Made by a program: the position numbers and the translations under genes
Source: Cesiribacter sp.
GTDB taxonomy: Bacteria; Bacteroidota; Bacteroidia; Cytophagales; Cyclobacteriaceae
Direction of reading: 5' to 3'
Length of the DNA stretch: 12,441 nt
Assembly (NCBI GenBank): GCA_030147305.1
Contig: JASLAE010000326.1
Location: forward strand, 1 to 12,441
The notes under the pieces: model-generated
Told to the model about the DNA's origin: nothing
The model's input: the letters and a program-made list of their open reading frames with translations, nothing else
Databases searched by the model: none
Part shown: positions 1-6,957 of the stretch, piece after piece
How positions within the stretch are numbered: position 1 is the stretch's first letter
Layout: the number at the start of each line of letters is the position of its first letter

Positions 1-2
1 TA

Positions 3-59
3 GATTTTAGGGTGATGCTCATGACTGCAATGGTGATGTTACAAGCAAAGGGTAAGTAA
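3..59 (+). CDS. C-terminal end of an unidentified rightward gene (partial)
   Basis: One plus-strand frame is open from the left edge to a TAA at 57-59 and encodes the tail DFRVMLMTAMVMLQAKGK. The other two plus frames contain stops within the first 14 bases. The stop lies 17 bases before a strong hairpin terminator, as expected for the end of a gene converging on lysC. The tail is methionine-rich and hydrophobic in its middle and ends in basic residues. I do not recognise the protein from 18 residues, and the frame could be open by chance. Confidence 0.4.
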   Translation, partial: DFRVMLMTAMVMLQAKGK

Positions 60-76
60 AAGATTTTCATTATGCT

Positions 77-118
77 AAAACAAGAAAGGCCGCTTCATAA
101 GCGGCCTTTCTTGTTTTT
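77..118. terminator. Bidirectional intrinsic terminator between convergent genes
   Basis: A perfect 19-bp inverted repeat (77-95 and 99-117) surrounds the 3-base loop CAT. The core is GGCCGCTT/AAGCGGCC. The outer part is A-rich on the left and T-rich on the right, so either strand produces a GC-rich stem followed by a U tract. It sits between the tail of the rightward partial gene and the stop of leftward lysC, and probably ends both transcripts. Confidence 0.9.
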
Positions 119-131
119 AGTTACTCCCTAA

Positions 132-1451
132 TTACTCCCCAAACAAGCGCTTGTGCAGACTTTGCAGCGCTTCTACTTTATACTGTGAGGGGACGAGCAG
201 TGACAGGTTATGGCGGCTACCGCCATAAGAAATCATGCGCACGGGAATGTGCTGCAGGGCCTCCAGTGCCTGAGCAGCTTTGCCGCGCTGTTCTATAAGA
301 TTGTAGCCCGCCAGGCAAATAATGGTCTGGTTTTCCTCTGCTTCTACTGATCCATAAGGCGCTAGGGCCGCTTTAATTTCCTTAAGGTTGGTAGGATCGT
401 CTATGGTAAGCGATACAGCCACCTCCGATGTTGTAATCATATCGATTGGGGTGCGATGCTGCTCAAATACTTCAAACACCCTGCGCAGAAAACCATAGGC
501 CATTAACATGCGGCCACTCCTGATCTTAATCACCGTGATGCCATCTTTAGCAGCGATGGCTCTGATGCCAGCTTCTTCTGCTGTTGCACTGATGAGCGTA
601 CCGGCATCCAGGGGTTTCATGGTATTAAGGAGCCGTACAGGAATGTTGAATTTCTGTGCCGGCAGGATGCTGCTGGGGTGTAGGATCTTTGCACCAAAAT
701 AGGCCAGCTCCGCAGCTTCATCGAAAGACATATGCGACAAAGGTTTGGTGTTGGCCACAATGCGCGGATCGTTGTTGTGCATGCCGCTGATGTCGGTCCA
801 GATTTGTACCTCGTCTGCGTGAATTGCAGCACCCACGAGCGAAGCGGTATAATCGCTGCCACCTCTGCGCAAATTATCTATTTCTCCATAATGGTTGCGG
901 CAAATGTATCCCTGGGTAATATAAAGGCCAGATGAGTTTGTCCCCAGCAGGGGAAGTACCAGCTCCCGGATAGTTTCTACCTCAGGTTCACCCCATTGGT
1001 CAATCCGCATAAAATCAAGTGCTGGCAGTAGCTGGGCTTTAATGTCTTTTTCCTGCAGGAATGCAAAAAATAGTCGGGTAGATAGTAACTCTCCCTGCGC
1101 CAGTACTTCTTTTTCTTCTACACTGCCAAAATCTTCCTGGCTCAGCAGGCGCTCCAGCCAGCCAAAATGGTCGCGAAGCACCTGGTGTCCCTGTTGCCTG
1201 CCAGCTTCGGTAGTGAGCAGCTCAGGCACAAAGGCCAGGTATTTCTCCTGCAGCTGATCCATCTGAATCAGTGCTTTCTTGTGTCGACCTTCTGCTGCCA
1301 GTAAGGCCATTTCTACCAGGGAATTAGTAGTGCCAGACACAGCAGACAACACAACAATTAGGGGTTGTGGCTGCTGAAGCGATAATTCGGCAACAGTGCG
1401 CATGCGCTCAGGACTACCTACCGAGGTACCACCGAATTTGATAACTCTCAT
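132..1451 (-). CDS. lysC: Aspartate kinase, LysC-type with two C-terminal ACT domains
   Basis: This enzyme phosphorylates L-aspartate with ATP, the first step toward lysine, methionine, threonine and diaminopimelate; it is cytosolic. From the ATG at 1451 the protein is 439 aa, close to the 449 aa of E. coli LysC. Visible motifs are KFGGTS at 5-10, RRGGSDYTAS at 195-204, TDISGM plus DPR at 219-230, and the ELAYFGAKILHP segment at 249-259. ACT domains occupy about 300-375 and 376-439. The segment GFL..VF...H...D.ITTSEV at 320-343 keeps the residues (D337, T341, S342) that align with lysine-contacting residues of E. coli LysC, so lysine feedback inhibition is likely (inference). A TTG at 1463 would add four residues. 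The ATG at 1451 is preferred because GGAG lies six bases upstream, and it begins one base after the ribH stop. No homoserine dehydrogenase domain is fused. A bidirectional terminator follows. Confidence 0.95.
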   Translation of the reverse strand: MRVIKFGGTSVGSPERMRTVAELSLQQPQPLIVVLSAVSGTTNSLVEMALLAAEGRHKKALIQMDQLQEKYLAFVPELLTTEAGRQQGHQVLRDHFGWLERLLSQEDFGSVEEKEVLAQGELLSTRLFFAFLQEKDIKAQLLPALDFMRIDQWGEPEVETIRELVLPLLGTNSSGLYITQGYICRNHYGEIDNLRRGGSDYTASLVGAAIHADEVQIWTDISGMHNNDPRIVANTKPLSHMSFDEAAELAYFGAKILHPSSILPAQKFNIPVRLLNTMKPLDAGTLISATAEEAGIRAIAAKDGITVIKIRSGRMLMAYGFLRRVFEVFEQHRTPIDMITTSEVAVSLTIDDPTNLKEIKAALAPYGSVEAEENQTIICLAGYNLIEQRGKAAQALEALQHIPVRMISYGGSRHNLSLLVPSQYKVEALQSLHKRLFGE

Positions 1452-1452
1452 T

Positions 1453-1947
1453 TTATTCTCCAATATTTTGTTTTAGGCCTAACATTTTTATTGCGGTAAT
1501 GGCTGCCTCGTCACCTTTGTTCCCATGTTTGCCCCCTGCTCTGTCCAGCGCCTGCTGATGGGTATTGGGAGTAAGCACGCCGAAAATAACTGGCTTGTTA
1601 TACTTTAGGCTCACATTGGTAATGCCATGGGCAACTGCATCGCAGATAAAATCGAAGTGCCGTGTTTCGCCCTGGATTACACAACCCAGGCAAATAACGG
1701 CATCGATGTCTGAGCGTTCTGCCATCCACTGGGCGCCCAGGCTTAGCTCGTAGCTACCCGGTACTGTCTGGCTGGTAATGTTCCGGTCGGTAGCGCCATG
1801 TTCTATCAACGTTTGGTAAGCGCCATGGTAAAGGGCTTCCGTTACCTCATCGTTCCACTCCGACACCACAATGCCAAAGCGTTTTTTACTTATATCAACA
1901 AGGTTCTTGTTGCTGTAGGTGCTTAAGTTTTTAAGGTTTGTAGCCAT
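1453..1947 (-). CDS. ribH: 6,7-dimethyl-8-ribityllumazine synthase
   Basis: The penultimate riboflavin enzyme: it condenses 5-amino-6-ribitylaminouracil with 3,4-dihydroxy-2-butanone 4-phosphate to give dimethylribityllumazine. Family members form pentamers or 60-mer capsids. The 164-aa length is typical. Visible features are the substrate-binding VVSEWND near 27-33, VPGSYEL at 62-68, GCVIQGETRHFDF at 88-100 with the catalytic histidine at 97, FGVLTPNTHQQALDRAGG at 122-139 and the NKGDEAA phosphate/interface segment at 143-149. The ATG at 1947 has no clear Shine-Dalgarno. The TAA at 1455-1453 is one base from the lysC ATG, and the last codons (GGA GAA) contain the lysC ribosome binding site, so the two genes are probably cotranscribed and translationally coupled. 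No other riboflavin gene is nearby and the pairing has no obvious metabolic logic. Confidence 0.96.
   Translation of the reverse strand: MATNLKNLSTYSNKNLVDISKKRFGIVVSEWNDEVTEALYHGAYQTLIEHGATDRNITSQTVPGSYELSLGAQWMAERSDIDAVICLGCVIQGETRHFDFICDAVAHGITNVSLKYNKPVIFGVLTPNTHQQALDRAGGKHGNKGDEAAITAIKMLGLKQNIGE
1458..1461 (-). promoter_or_regulatory. Shine-Dalgarno site deciding the lysC start
   Basis: On the minus strand GGAG lies six bases before the ATG at 1451 and inside the last codons of ribH. The arrangement TAA-A-ATG follows directly. It supports the ATG over the upstream TTG at 1463, and implies that ribosomes finishing ribH can reinitiate on lysC. Confidence 0.75.
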
Positions 1948-2040
1948 ATGCTGTTGTTCTTTGCTGGTTCTGCTAGTGGGTAAATTAGTGCGCGTGAAGC
2001 CAGTTAAATCTGCAGTTAACTAATGCTTATGCAGGATCAA

Positions 2041-2076
2041 TAAAAAAGGGATAAAGTGTCTGGCACCTTATCCCTT
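2041..2076 (-). terminator. Intrinsic terminator of the TPR-protein gene
   Basis: A 13-bp inverted repeat with one mismatch (2046-2058 and 2064-2076, five-base loop) has the outer core AAGGGATAA/TTATCCCTT. In the minus direction it runs into a T tract (complement of 2042-2047). It lies 23 bases beyond the TPR gene stop, so ribH-lysC should start from its own promoter in 1948-2040. I could not find a clean consensus promoter there. Confidence 0.85.
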
Positions 2077-2098
2077 CAGTATAAATTATACAAAGAGC

Positions 2099-2809
2099 TT
2101 ACTTCGATGCCATCGCTTCGAGTTTAGCTTTTTGTTTTCGTGCGTTCTCAAATTCACTGGCGCCATAGTGATTCTCTGTAATTTGTGTATAACGGTCCAG
2201 TGCAGCCTGTGTATTTCCTGCCAGTTCATAAGCAATGGCAGATTTTTCCAGGTACATAGGCGTAAATTGCTTGTTAGTCTTGTAATCGGCAGCTTTGTCA
2301 TAGAAGCTCGCAGCCTGATCATACTGCTTCAGTTCCATATGAGCATCGCCGGTAAGTGCATAAGCACGGGCCTGTACCAACAGATCATCAGACTTGAAAT
2401 CCTGTAAATAATCCAGCGCCTGCTGAAATTCACCTTTTTTCAGGTAAATAATACCGGCATAAAAGTTGGCAAGATTACCTGCTTCGGTATTGCCATAATT
2501 ATCAATGATCTCAAGGAAGCCGGGATAGTTGCCGTCTCCGTCCAGTGCACGGTCATACTCATCGGCCTCAAAGTAGAATTGCGCCTGGAACATCTCCTGC
2601 TGCGCTTTTGCACTTTGTCTGTCCTGCCAATAGTTATAGGCAAATAAGCCACCGACTACCAACACAATTAACCCACCGATGATGAATACCCACTTGCGGT
2701 ACTTTACAAGAAAAGCTTCTCCGCTTGATAAGCGCTCACGGAGCGCTTCAGGGCTCTCATACACTTCTTCTCTCTCCGGCTTATTCGGTCTACGTTGTTT
2801 CACTGCCAT
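2099..2809 (-). CDS. Membrane-anchored tetratricopeptide-repeat protein (YfgM-like)
   Basis: A 236-aa protein with an N-terminal cytoplasmic charged segment (1-38), one hydrophobic transmembrane helix at about 40-58 (VFIIGGLIVLVVGGLFAY), and a C-terminal helical region facing away from the cytoplasm. The latter contains TPR-like repeats, for example ANFYAGIIYLKKGEFQQALDYLQ (114-136), AYALTGDAHMELKQYDQAASFYDKA (149-173) and EKSAIAYELAGNTQAALDRYTQI (188-210). This architecture matches the YfgM/TPR_21-type family; E. coli YfgM binds the SecYEG-associated chaperone PpiD. A comparable envelope-biogenesis scaffold role here is inference. It has its own promoter (TAGATTTG at 2836-2829) and its own terminator, so it is probably monocistronic between pdhA and ribH. 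The ATG at 2809 has no Shine-Dalgarno. Confidence 0.85.
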   Translation of the reverse strand: MAVKQRRPNKPEREEVYESPEALRERLSSGEAFLVKYRKWVFIIGGLIVLVVGGLFAYNYWQDRQSAKAQQEMFQAQFYFEADEYDRALDGDGNYPGFLEIIDNYGNTEAGNLANFYAGIIYLKKGEFQQALDYLQDFKSDDLLVQARAYALTGDAHMELKQYDQAASFYDKAADYKTNKQFTPMYLEKSAIAYELAGNTQAALDRYTQITENHYGASEFENARKQKAKLEAMASK

Positions 2810-2828
2810 TACACACTAATTAAGGCTG

Positions 2829-2836
2829 CAAATCTA
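2829..2836 (-). promoter_or_regulatory. Bacteroidetes-type -7 promoter element for the TPR gene
   Basis: The minus strand reads TAGATTTG here, a full match to the TAnnTTTG element. No good TTG lies 19-21 bases upstream; only TTTA occurs at a spacing of 22, so the -33 part is weak. Transcription would start near 2825, about 16 bases before the ATG at 2809. Confidence 0.6.
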
Positions 2837-2869
2837 CAAATTATCCCTAAACTTTTTATAAATTTTTTA

Positions 2870-3910
2870 TTAATCCTCTATAAAGGGATAATCCTCCTGC
2901 ATATATACATCTCTGAAGGCCTCTGCCGGATCTGGCCAGGGTGATTCTTCTGCAAATTTCACAGATTCAGCCACTTGCTCTTTTACACGGTCAGAGATTT
3001 TTTCAAGGTCGGCTTCGGTTGCGTAACCCTCTTCCAGAATAGTGCGGCGTACCTGTTCAATGGGGTCTTTGCCTTTGTATTCTTCCAGCTCTTCTTTGGT
3101 GCGGTACTTGGCAGGGTCTGACATGGAGTGACCTTTATAGCGGTAAGTGCGCAGCTCCAGCAGGGTAGGGCCTTCACCACTACGGGCACGTTCTGCCGCA
3201 CGGGCTACAGCTTTGTGTACTTCTTCAACATTCATTGCATCTACCGGTTCGCTGGGCATATCATAGGCAGAACCTATTTTGTAGAGCTCAACTACGTTAG
3301 AGGTACGCTTTACCGAAGTACCCATAGCATAGCCGTTGTTTTCTATCACAAAGATGCAGGGCAGTTTGTAAAACATGGCCAGGTTAAAGGCCTCATGCAC
3401 GGCACCCTGGCGCACAGCACCATCGCCCATATAAGCAATGCACAGCTTGCCTGTATTTAAATATTTTTCTGCAAAGGCAATGCCCGTACCTAAAGGAATC
3501 TGGCCACCTACAATGCCATGGCCGCCAAAGAAACCTTTTTCTTTATCGAACATGTGCATAGAGCCGCCTTTGCCTTTGCTGATACCCGTGGCTTTGCCGT
3601 ATAATTCTGCCATAATGGCTTTTGGATCGGAGCCCAGGCCCAGTGGGTGGGCGTGATCGCGGTAAGCCGTAATGTATTTATCTCCCTCCTCCAGCGCAGA
3701 AACTGCACCTGCTACGCAAGCCTCCTGACCAATATAGAGGTGACAGAAACCACGGATCTTTTGCTGGCCATAAAGCTGGCCGGCTTTTTCTTCAAATTTG
3801 CGCATGAGCAGCATGCTCTCGAACCAGGTAAGATAGGTTTCTTTGGAGAAGCTGCCCTGAGCTGCTGTATTTTCTGCTTTTTTGGAAGGTGCCTTCTTTG
3901 TAGTTGCCAT
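2870..3910 (-). CDS. pdhA: Pyruvate dehydrogenase E1 component, alpha subunit
   Basis: The thiamine-diphosphate-binding alpha subunit of the alpha2beta2 E1 enzyme, which decarboxylates pyruvate and acetylates the E2 lipoyl domain. From the ATG at 3910 the protein is 346 aa. Visible motifs are the ThDP signature, starting at GDGAVRQGA (162-170) and ending at ENN (190-192), GGSMHMFD near 115-122, and YRYKGHSMSDP, the loop carrying the conserved serines phosphorylated in mitochondrial E1. A TTG at 3922 would add MRKP. The ATG is preferred because GAGA precedes it and the following MATTKKAPSKK is a plausible flexible N-terminus. The E1 beta subunit is not in this window, so it must be encoded elsewhere. 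The gene is divergent from recF across 158 bases. No hairpin is evident after its stop, so some read-through into the TPR gene is possible. A branched-chain 2-oxo acid E1 alpha is possible but less likely. Confidence 0.92.
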   Translation of the reverse strand: MATTKKAPSKKAENTAAQGSFSKETYLTWFESMLLMRKFEEKAGQLYGQQKIRGFCHLYIGQEACVAGAVSALEEGDKYITAYRDHAHPLGLGSDPKAIMAELYGKATGISKGKGGSMHMFDKEKGFFGGHGIVGGQIPLGTGIAFAEKYLNTGKLCIAYMGDGAVRQGAVHEAFNLAMFYKLPCIFVIENNGYAMGTSVKRTSNVVELYKIGSAYDMPSEPVDAMNVEEVHKAVARAAERARSGEGPTLLELRTYRYKGHSMSDPAKYRTKEELEEYKGKDPIEQVRRTILEEGYATEADLEKISDRVKEQVAESVKFAEESPWPDPAEAFRDVYMQEDYPFIED

Positions 3911-4068
3911 AGGTTTTCTCAATTTGCTGCCAGCGCCTCATGAGCGTCCGCAGGAAGTGTACTAGCAAAATGCATTCATTAAATCAAACATTTACAGACC
4001 CTGATGTTTATGCTATTGCCAGAAGTTTTGCGAAAATAAGGGAAAAACCCAATACAAGAAAATAATTA

Positions 4069-5202
4069 ATGCATCTGCAAAAGCTTGAACTCTTAAACTT
4101 TAAGAATTATCCGGAAGTAACGCTGGATTTTTCACCAGACATCAATTGTCTGGTGGGGTCTAACGGTAGCGGAAAAACAAACTTGCTAGATGCCATCTAT
4201 TACCTGAGCCTGACCAAAAGTGCTTTTAGCCTAACGGATGCCCACAGCATCAGGCACGAAGAAACACTGATGTTGATTCGGGGATGGTTTAAGCGTGAAG
4301 ATGCGCTGGATACTGTGCAATGCAGCCTGCAGCAGGGGCAGCGTAAAATGGTCATGCGTAACAGAAAAGAATATGAAAGGCTCAGTGAGCATGTGGGCCG
4401 ATATCCGGTCGTGCTTATTGCGCCAAACGATACCGATATTATCCGCGAAGGCAGCGAAACCCGGCGTCGATTTTTCGATGGACTGCTCTCCCAGCTCGAT
4501 GCGCACTATCTACAAAACCTGCTGCGCTACAACCATGCCCTGCGACAGCGCAACAGTCTTTTAAAAACTTTTGCCGAACAGGGTCGGGTGCAGCACGACC
4601 TGCTGGAACCTTTTACTTTGCAACTCCTGCATCATGGTTTGCCTTTGCTGGCAAGCCGCCTACAGTTTTTGCAGGAATATATGCCCATCTTCGAACACCA
4701 TTATCGCAACCTTACCGATGGACAGGAAACTGTTAGCATCCGCTATGAAACTAACCTGGATGCACACAAAGCAGAGCAGCTGATGCAGGAGAGTCTGCAA
4801 CGGGACCTGGCGCAGCAAAGAACCCGCATTGGCATCCATAAAGATGATTTTGTCTTTGAGATTGATGGCTTCTCACTTAAACGTTATGGCTCGCAGGGGC
4901 AGCAAAAAAGCTTTCTGATCGCCTTAAAACTTGCCCAGTTCGATCTGCTGCGGGATCACAAAGGCTTTAAGCCTATTCTATTACTGGATGATATTTTTGA
5001 TAAACTGGATGATAAGCGCATGGCCCGCCTGATGGAGCTGGTCTCAGGGCACGCCTTTGGGCAACTGTTTGTTACCGATGCCCGCCCCGAACGCACTGCC
5101 CGGTTGTTTAAAGACCTGCCCGACAGCGAAGTGCTTTACTTCTATATAGAGAAAGGAACTGCTCAACAGCAAGATGCTACCGCAATCCAACAGCACAATT
5201 AG
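4069..5202 (+). CDS. recF: DNA replication and repair protein RecF
   Basis: An SMC/ABC-type ATPase that binds gapped or single-stranded DNA and, with RecO and RecR, loads RecA at stalled forks and gaps. The 377-aa protein has the complete set: LELLNFKNY (6-14), Walker A GSNGSGKT (30-37), the signature motif YGSQGQQKS (273-281), Walker B ILLLDD (303-308) with the D-loop DKLD (311-314), and a C-terminal FVTDAR (334-339). The start MHLQKLELLNFKNY matches the usual RecF N-terminus; there is no Shine-Dalgarno. A short glutamine-rich tail follows residue 360 and looks non-essential. It is followed by an AT-rich hairpin and then a terminator, so it probably forms a single-gene transcript. Confidence 0.97.
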   Translation: MHLQKLELLNFKNYPEVTLDFSPDINCLVGSNGSGKTNLLDAIYYLSLTKSAFSLTDAHSIRHEETLMLIRGWFKREDALDTVQCSLQQGQRKMVMRNRKEYERLSEHVGRYPVVLIAPNDTDIIREGSETRRRFFDGLLSQLDAHYLQNLLRYNHALRQRNSLLKTFAEQGRVQHDLLEPFTLQLLHHGLPLLASRLQFLQEYMPIFEHHYRNLTDGQETVSIRYETNLDAHKAEQLMQESLQRDLAQQRTRIGIHKDDFVFEIDGFSLKRYGSQGQQKSFLIALKLAQFDLLRDHKGFKPILLLDDIFDKLDDKRMARLMELVSGHAFGQLFVTDARPERTARLFKDLPDSEVLYFYIEKGTAQQQDATAIQQHN

Positions 5203-5253
5203 TAAAAGCTATTAACGTTGCACATACTTTTTGTTTTGGATATTATCGCTAAA

Positions 5254-5281
5254 AAATATTCATAAGCATTTATGAATATTT
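5254..5281. repeat. Perfect AT-rich inverted repeat after recF
   Basis: A perfect 12-bp inverted repeat (5254-5265 and 5270-5281) surrounds the four-base loop GCAT; the arm is AAATATTCATAA. It lies 51 bases after the recF stop and 24 bases before a GC-containing terminator hairpin. It could help stabilise the recF 3' end, or be a dyad operator for the downstream cytochrome gene. The sequence does not decide between these. Confidence 0.6.
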
Positions 5282-5304
5282 AAAATAAATTTTGGACATT
5301 TATT

Positions 5305-5360
5305 AAAAAGAGATCTTCAGCTCCTGCTCAACGGCTGTGGAGCCGGCAGATCTCTTTTTT
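5305..5360 (+). terminator. Intrinsic terminator after recF
   Basis: A two-part stem: a perfect 12-bp outer arm (5305-5316 with 5348-5359, AAAAAGAGATCT), a small internal loop, and an inner 5-bp stem GCTCC/GGAGC (5320-5324 with 5339-5343). Six Ts end at 5360. The outer arm is symmetric, so it could also act on leftward transcription. It isolates recF from the cytochrome gene, whose promoter would have to lie upstream of, or overlap, this structure. Confidence 0.8.
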
Positions 5361-5394
5361 AGTTGTTCTTAACCCCACCCTTAACTATCCTATC

Positions 5395-6351
5395 ATGAAA
5401 AAAGCATTACGTTATGTGCTCGCGACATTGGGCGTTGTGGTTCTGCTTATGGCAGGCGCTGCACTCTTCATTCAGTGGCGCGGCATTCCTACTTATGACA
5501 AACCTACCCTGCAGCAAACTGTAGAGGTACACCCAGAGCGGGTGATGCGTGGAAAAAAGCTGGTTTCTATGCTTTGTGCCAATTGCCACATGAACTCCGA
5601 AACCAAAATGCTTACAGGCAAACATATGGTAGATGCCCCTCCTGTGTTCGGCGAAATTCACTCTCCTAACATTACAAAGGATAAAGAGCATGGTATAGGC
5701 GAATGGACCGATGGCGAAATAATTTACCTTTTGCGCACAGGGATCAAGCGTGATGGTAGCTATGCGCCACCTTATATGGCAAAATTGCCGCACATGTCTG
5801 ATGAAGACATTGCCTCCATCGTGGCCTTTCTGCGCTCTGATGATGCATGGGTACAACCTTCAGATGTAGCCTCGATACCCAGTGAGCCTTCGTTCATGAC
5901 AAAGTTCCTGACTACTGTTGCTTTCAAACCACTGCCCATGCCAACCAAGCCTATCGTAATTCCCGATACTACAGACATGGTGGCCTTTGGCCGGTACCTG
6001 ACCATTAACCTGGATTGCTGGACCTGCCATTCCGGAGACTTTACCAAAATGGATATGATGACACCAGAGAACAGCTACCTTTTCTTAGCCGGCGGTAATA
6101 AAATGAATGATTTGCATGGAAAAGAAATGGTTACCTTAAACCTGACACCTGACAAGGAAACAGGTATTGGCAACTGGACTGAAGAACAGTTTGTAAAAGC
6201 TGTAAAATGGGGCATGATAGATGGCGAACCGGCCTTACGTTATCCCATGGTGCCTTATCCACAACTAACCGATCATGAGGCTAAGGCTATATATGCCTAT
6301 CTGCAGACGGTGCCGCCGGTAAATAATCCGGTGAAAAGATCATCGTACTAA
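5395..6351 (+). CDS. Membrane-anchored diheme c-type cytochrome
   Basis: A 318-aa protein with an N-terminal hydrophobic helix at about 7-28 that is either an uncleaved anchor or a signal sequence. Two heme-binding CXXCH motifs follow, CANCH at 61-65 and CWTCH at 208-212. Each half is a cytochrome c fold, with candidate axial methionines in PPYMAKLPHMSDEDI (126-140) and YPMVPYPQLTDHEA (283-296). The halves share SPNITKDKEHGIGEWTDGEI (90-109) and LNLTPDKETGIGNWTEEQF (248-266), which indicates an internal duplication. It resembles cytochrome subunits associated with periplasmic dehydrogenases (gluconate- or alcohol-type), acting as an electron carrier on the outer face of the membrane. No partner dehydrogenase or oxidase is encoded nearby, so the donor and acceptor are unknown. 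Terminators on both sides make it a single-gene unit. There is no Shine-Dalgarno before the ATG. Confidence 0.88.
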   Translation: MKKALRYVLATLGVVVLLMAGAALFIQWRGIPTYDKPTLQQTVEVHPERVMRGKKLVSMLCANCHMNSETKMLTGKHMVDAPPVFGEIHSPNITKDKEHGIGEWTDGEIIYLLRTGIKRDGSYAPPYMAKLPHMSDEDIASIVAFLRSDDAWVQPSDVASIPSEPSFMTKFLTTVAFKPLPMPTKPIVIPDTTDMVAFGRYLTINLDCWTCHSGDFTKMDMMTPENSYLFLAGGNKMNDLHGKEMVTLNLTPDKETGIGNWTEEQFVKAVKWGMIDGEPALRYPMVPYPQLTDHEAKAIYAYLQTVPPVNNPVKRSSY

Positions 6352-6377
6352 AGTTTTATCTAACACTGTTAGGCCAG

Positions 6378-6401
6378 GCCCCGCCAATTGCGGGGCTTTT
6401 T
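6378..6401 (+). terminator. Intrinsic terminator of the cytochrome gene
   Basis: A perfect 7-bp GC-rich stem, GCCCCGC (6378-6384) with GCGGGGC (6390-6396), has the loop CAATT and is followed immediately by five Ts (6397-6401). It lies 26 bases after the stop codon and is a textbook factor-independent terminator. Confidence 0.93.
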
Positions 6402-6453
6402 AAAACCAGTAGCGGTCTGGACAGTAAACTATAATAGTAATCGTACAATTAGC

Positions 6454-6483
6454 TTGATGCGGCTTTACCGTTTACTATCTTTG
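6454..6483 (+). promoter_or_regulatory. Promoter of the DUF721 gene (TTG-N19-TATCTTTG)
   Basis: TTG at 6454-6456 is followed after 19 bases by TATCTTTG at 6476-6483, a full match to the Bacteroidetes housekeeping promoter. The -7 box ends only five bases before the ATG at 6489, so the transcription start should fall within a few bases of the start codon and the mRNA would be leaderless or nearly so. Confidence 0.8.
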
Positions 6484-6488
6484 CTTAT

Positions 6489-6809
6489 ATGAGTGCCTCC
6501 TCTAACTACAACCGCAAAAACAGAAGTGCCAACACATACAGCATTGGCGAAGCCATGCAGGATTTGTTGCAGACCTATAATATCAAAGCCCGTTTCGATG
6601 AAGCCAGTCTTATAGCATCATGGGAAAGGCTCATGGGCGCCCCTATAGCCAAGCGCACCCGGAAATTATTTGTGCGGGACAAGGTATTGTTTGTTGAACT
6701 TACCTCTGCACCACTGAAGCACGAGCTAAATAACAGCAAAAAGAAAATTCTGGAGATCATTAGCCGCGAATATGGCGAAGGACTGCTGCAGGAAATCATT
6801 TTCATCTAA
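6489..6809 (+). CDS. DUF721 (DciA-like) small protein
   Basis: A 106-aa protein of the DUF721 family. Its core pattern is visible: a helix with IGEAMQDLLQTYNI (19-32), then a segment with LIASWERLMGAPIAKRTRKLFVRDKVLFVELTSAPLKHEL (41-80), and a C-terminal helix with KKKILEIISREYG (84-96). DUF721 includes DciA, the ancestral replicative-helicase (DnaB) loader of many bacteria lacking DnaC. A replication-related role fits the proximity to recF but is inference for this divergent short form. The basic N-terminus (NYNRKNRSANTY) could contact DNA. The start at 6489 is supported by the promoter placed directly before it; no Shine-Dalgarno is possible on a leaderless message. Two hairpins follow the gene. 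Confidence 0.85.
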   Translation: MSASSNYNRKNRSANTYSIGEAMQDLLQTYNIKARFDEASLIASWERLMGAPIAKRTRKLFVRDKVLFVELTSAPLKHELNNSKKKILEIISREYGEGLLQEIIFI

Positions 6810-6856
6810 ACCTGTTACTGTTTGATTATTTATCTAAACTACCTCGTACCTAAATA

Positions 6857-6884
6857 AAAGCTGCCACTAACAGCGGCAGCCTTT
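6857..6884 (+). terminator. Possible weak terminator or 3' hairpin
   Basis: The stem GCTGCC (6860-6865)/GGCAGC (6875-6880) can extend to AAA/TTT across a bulged C. Only three Ts follow, so termination would be weak. It precedes a much better terminator by about 75 bases and may instead protect the mRNA 3' end. Confidence 0.4.
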
Positions 6885-6957
6885 AAAACGGATATCAGAG
6901 GAGATAATACAGCTTAAGTTTATCATTGAACAGCAAAACATATTTTAGCAATCACTA

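Noticed and set aside
3128..3460. Plus-strand frame of 110 codons opposite pdhA
   Set aside because: Antisense to the conserved E1 alpha ThDP region; no motif or ribosome binding site.
5407..5856. Minus-strand frame of 149 codons opposite the cytochrome gene
   Set aside because: Antisense to a CXXCH-containing protein with clear signal/anchor and domain motifs; no independent support.
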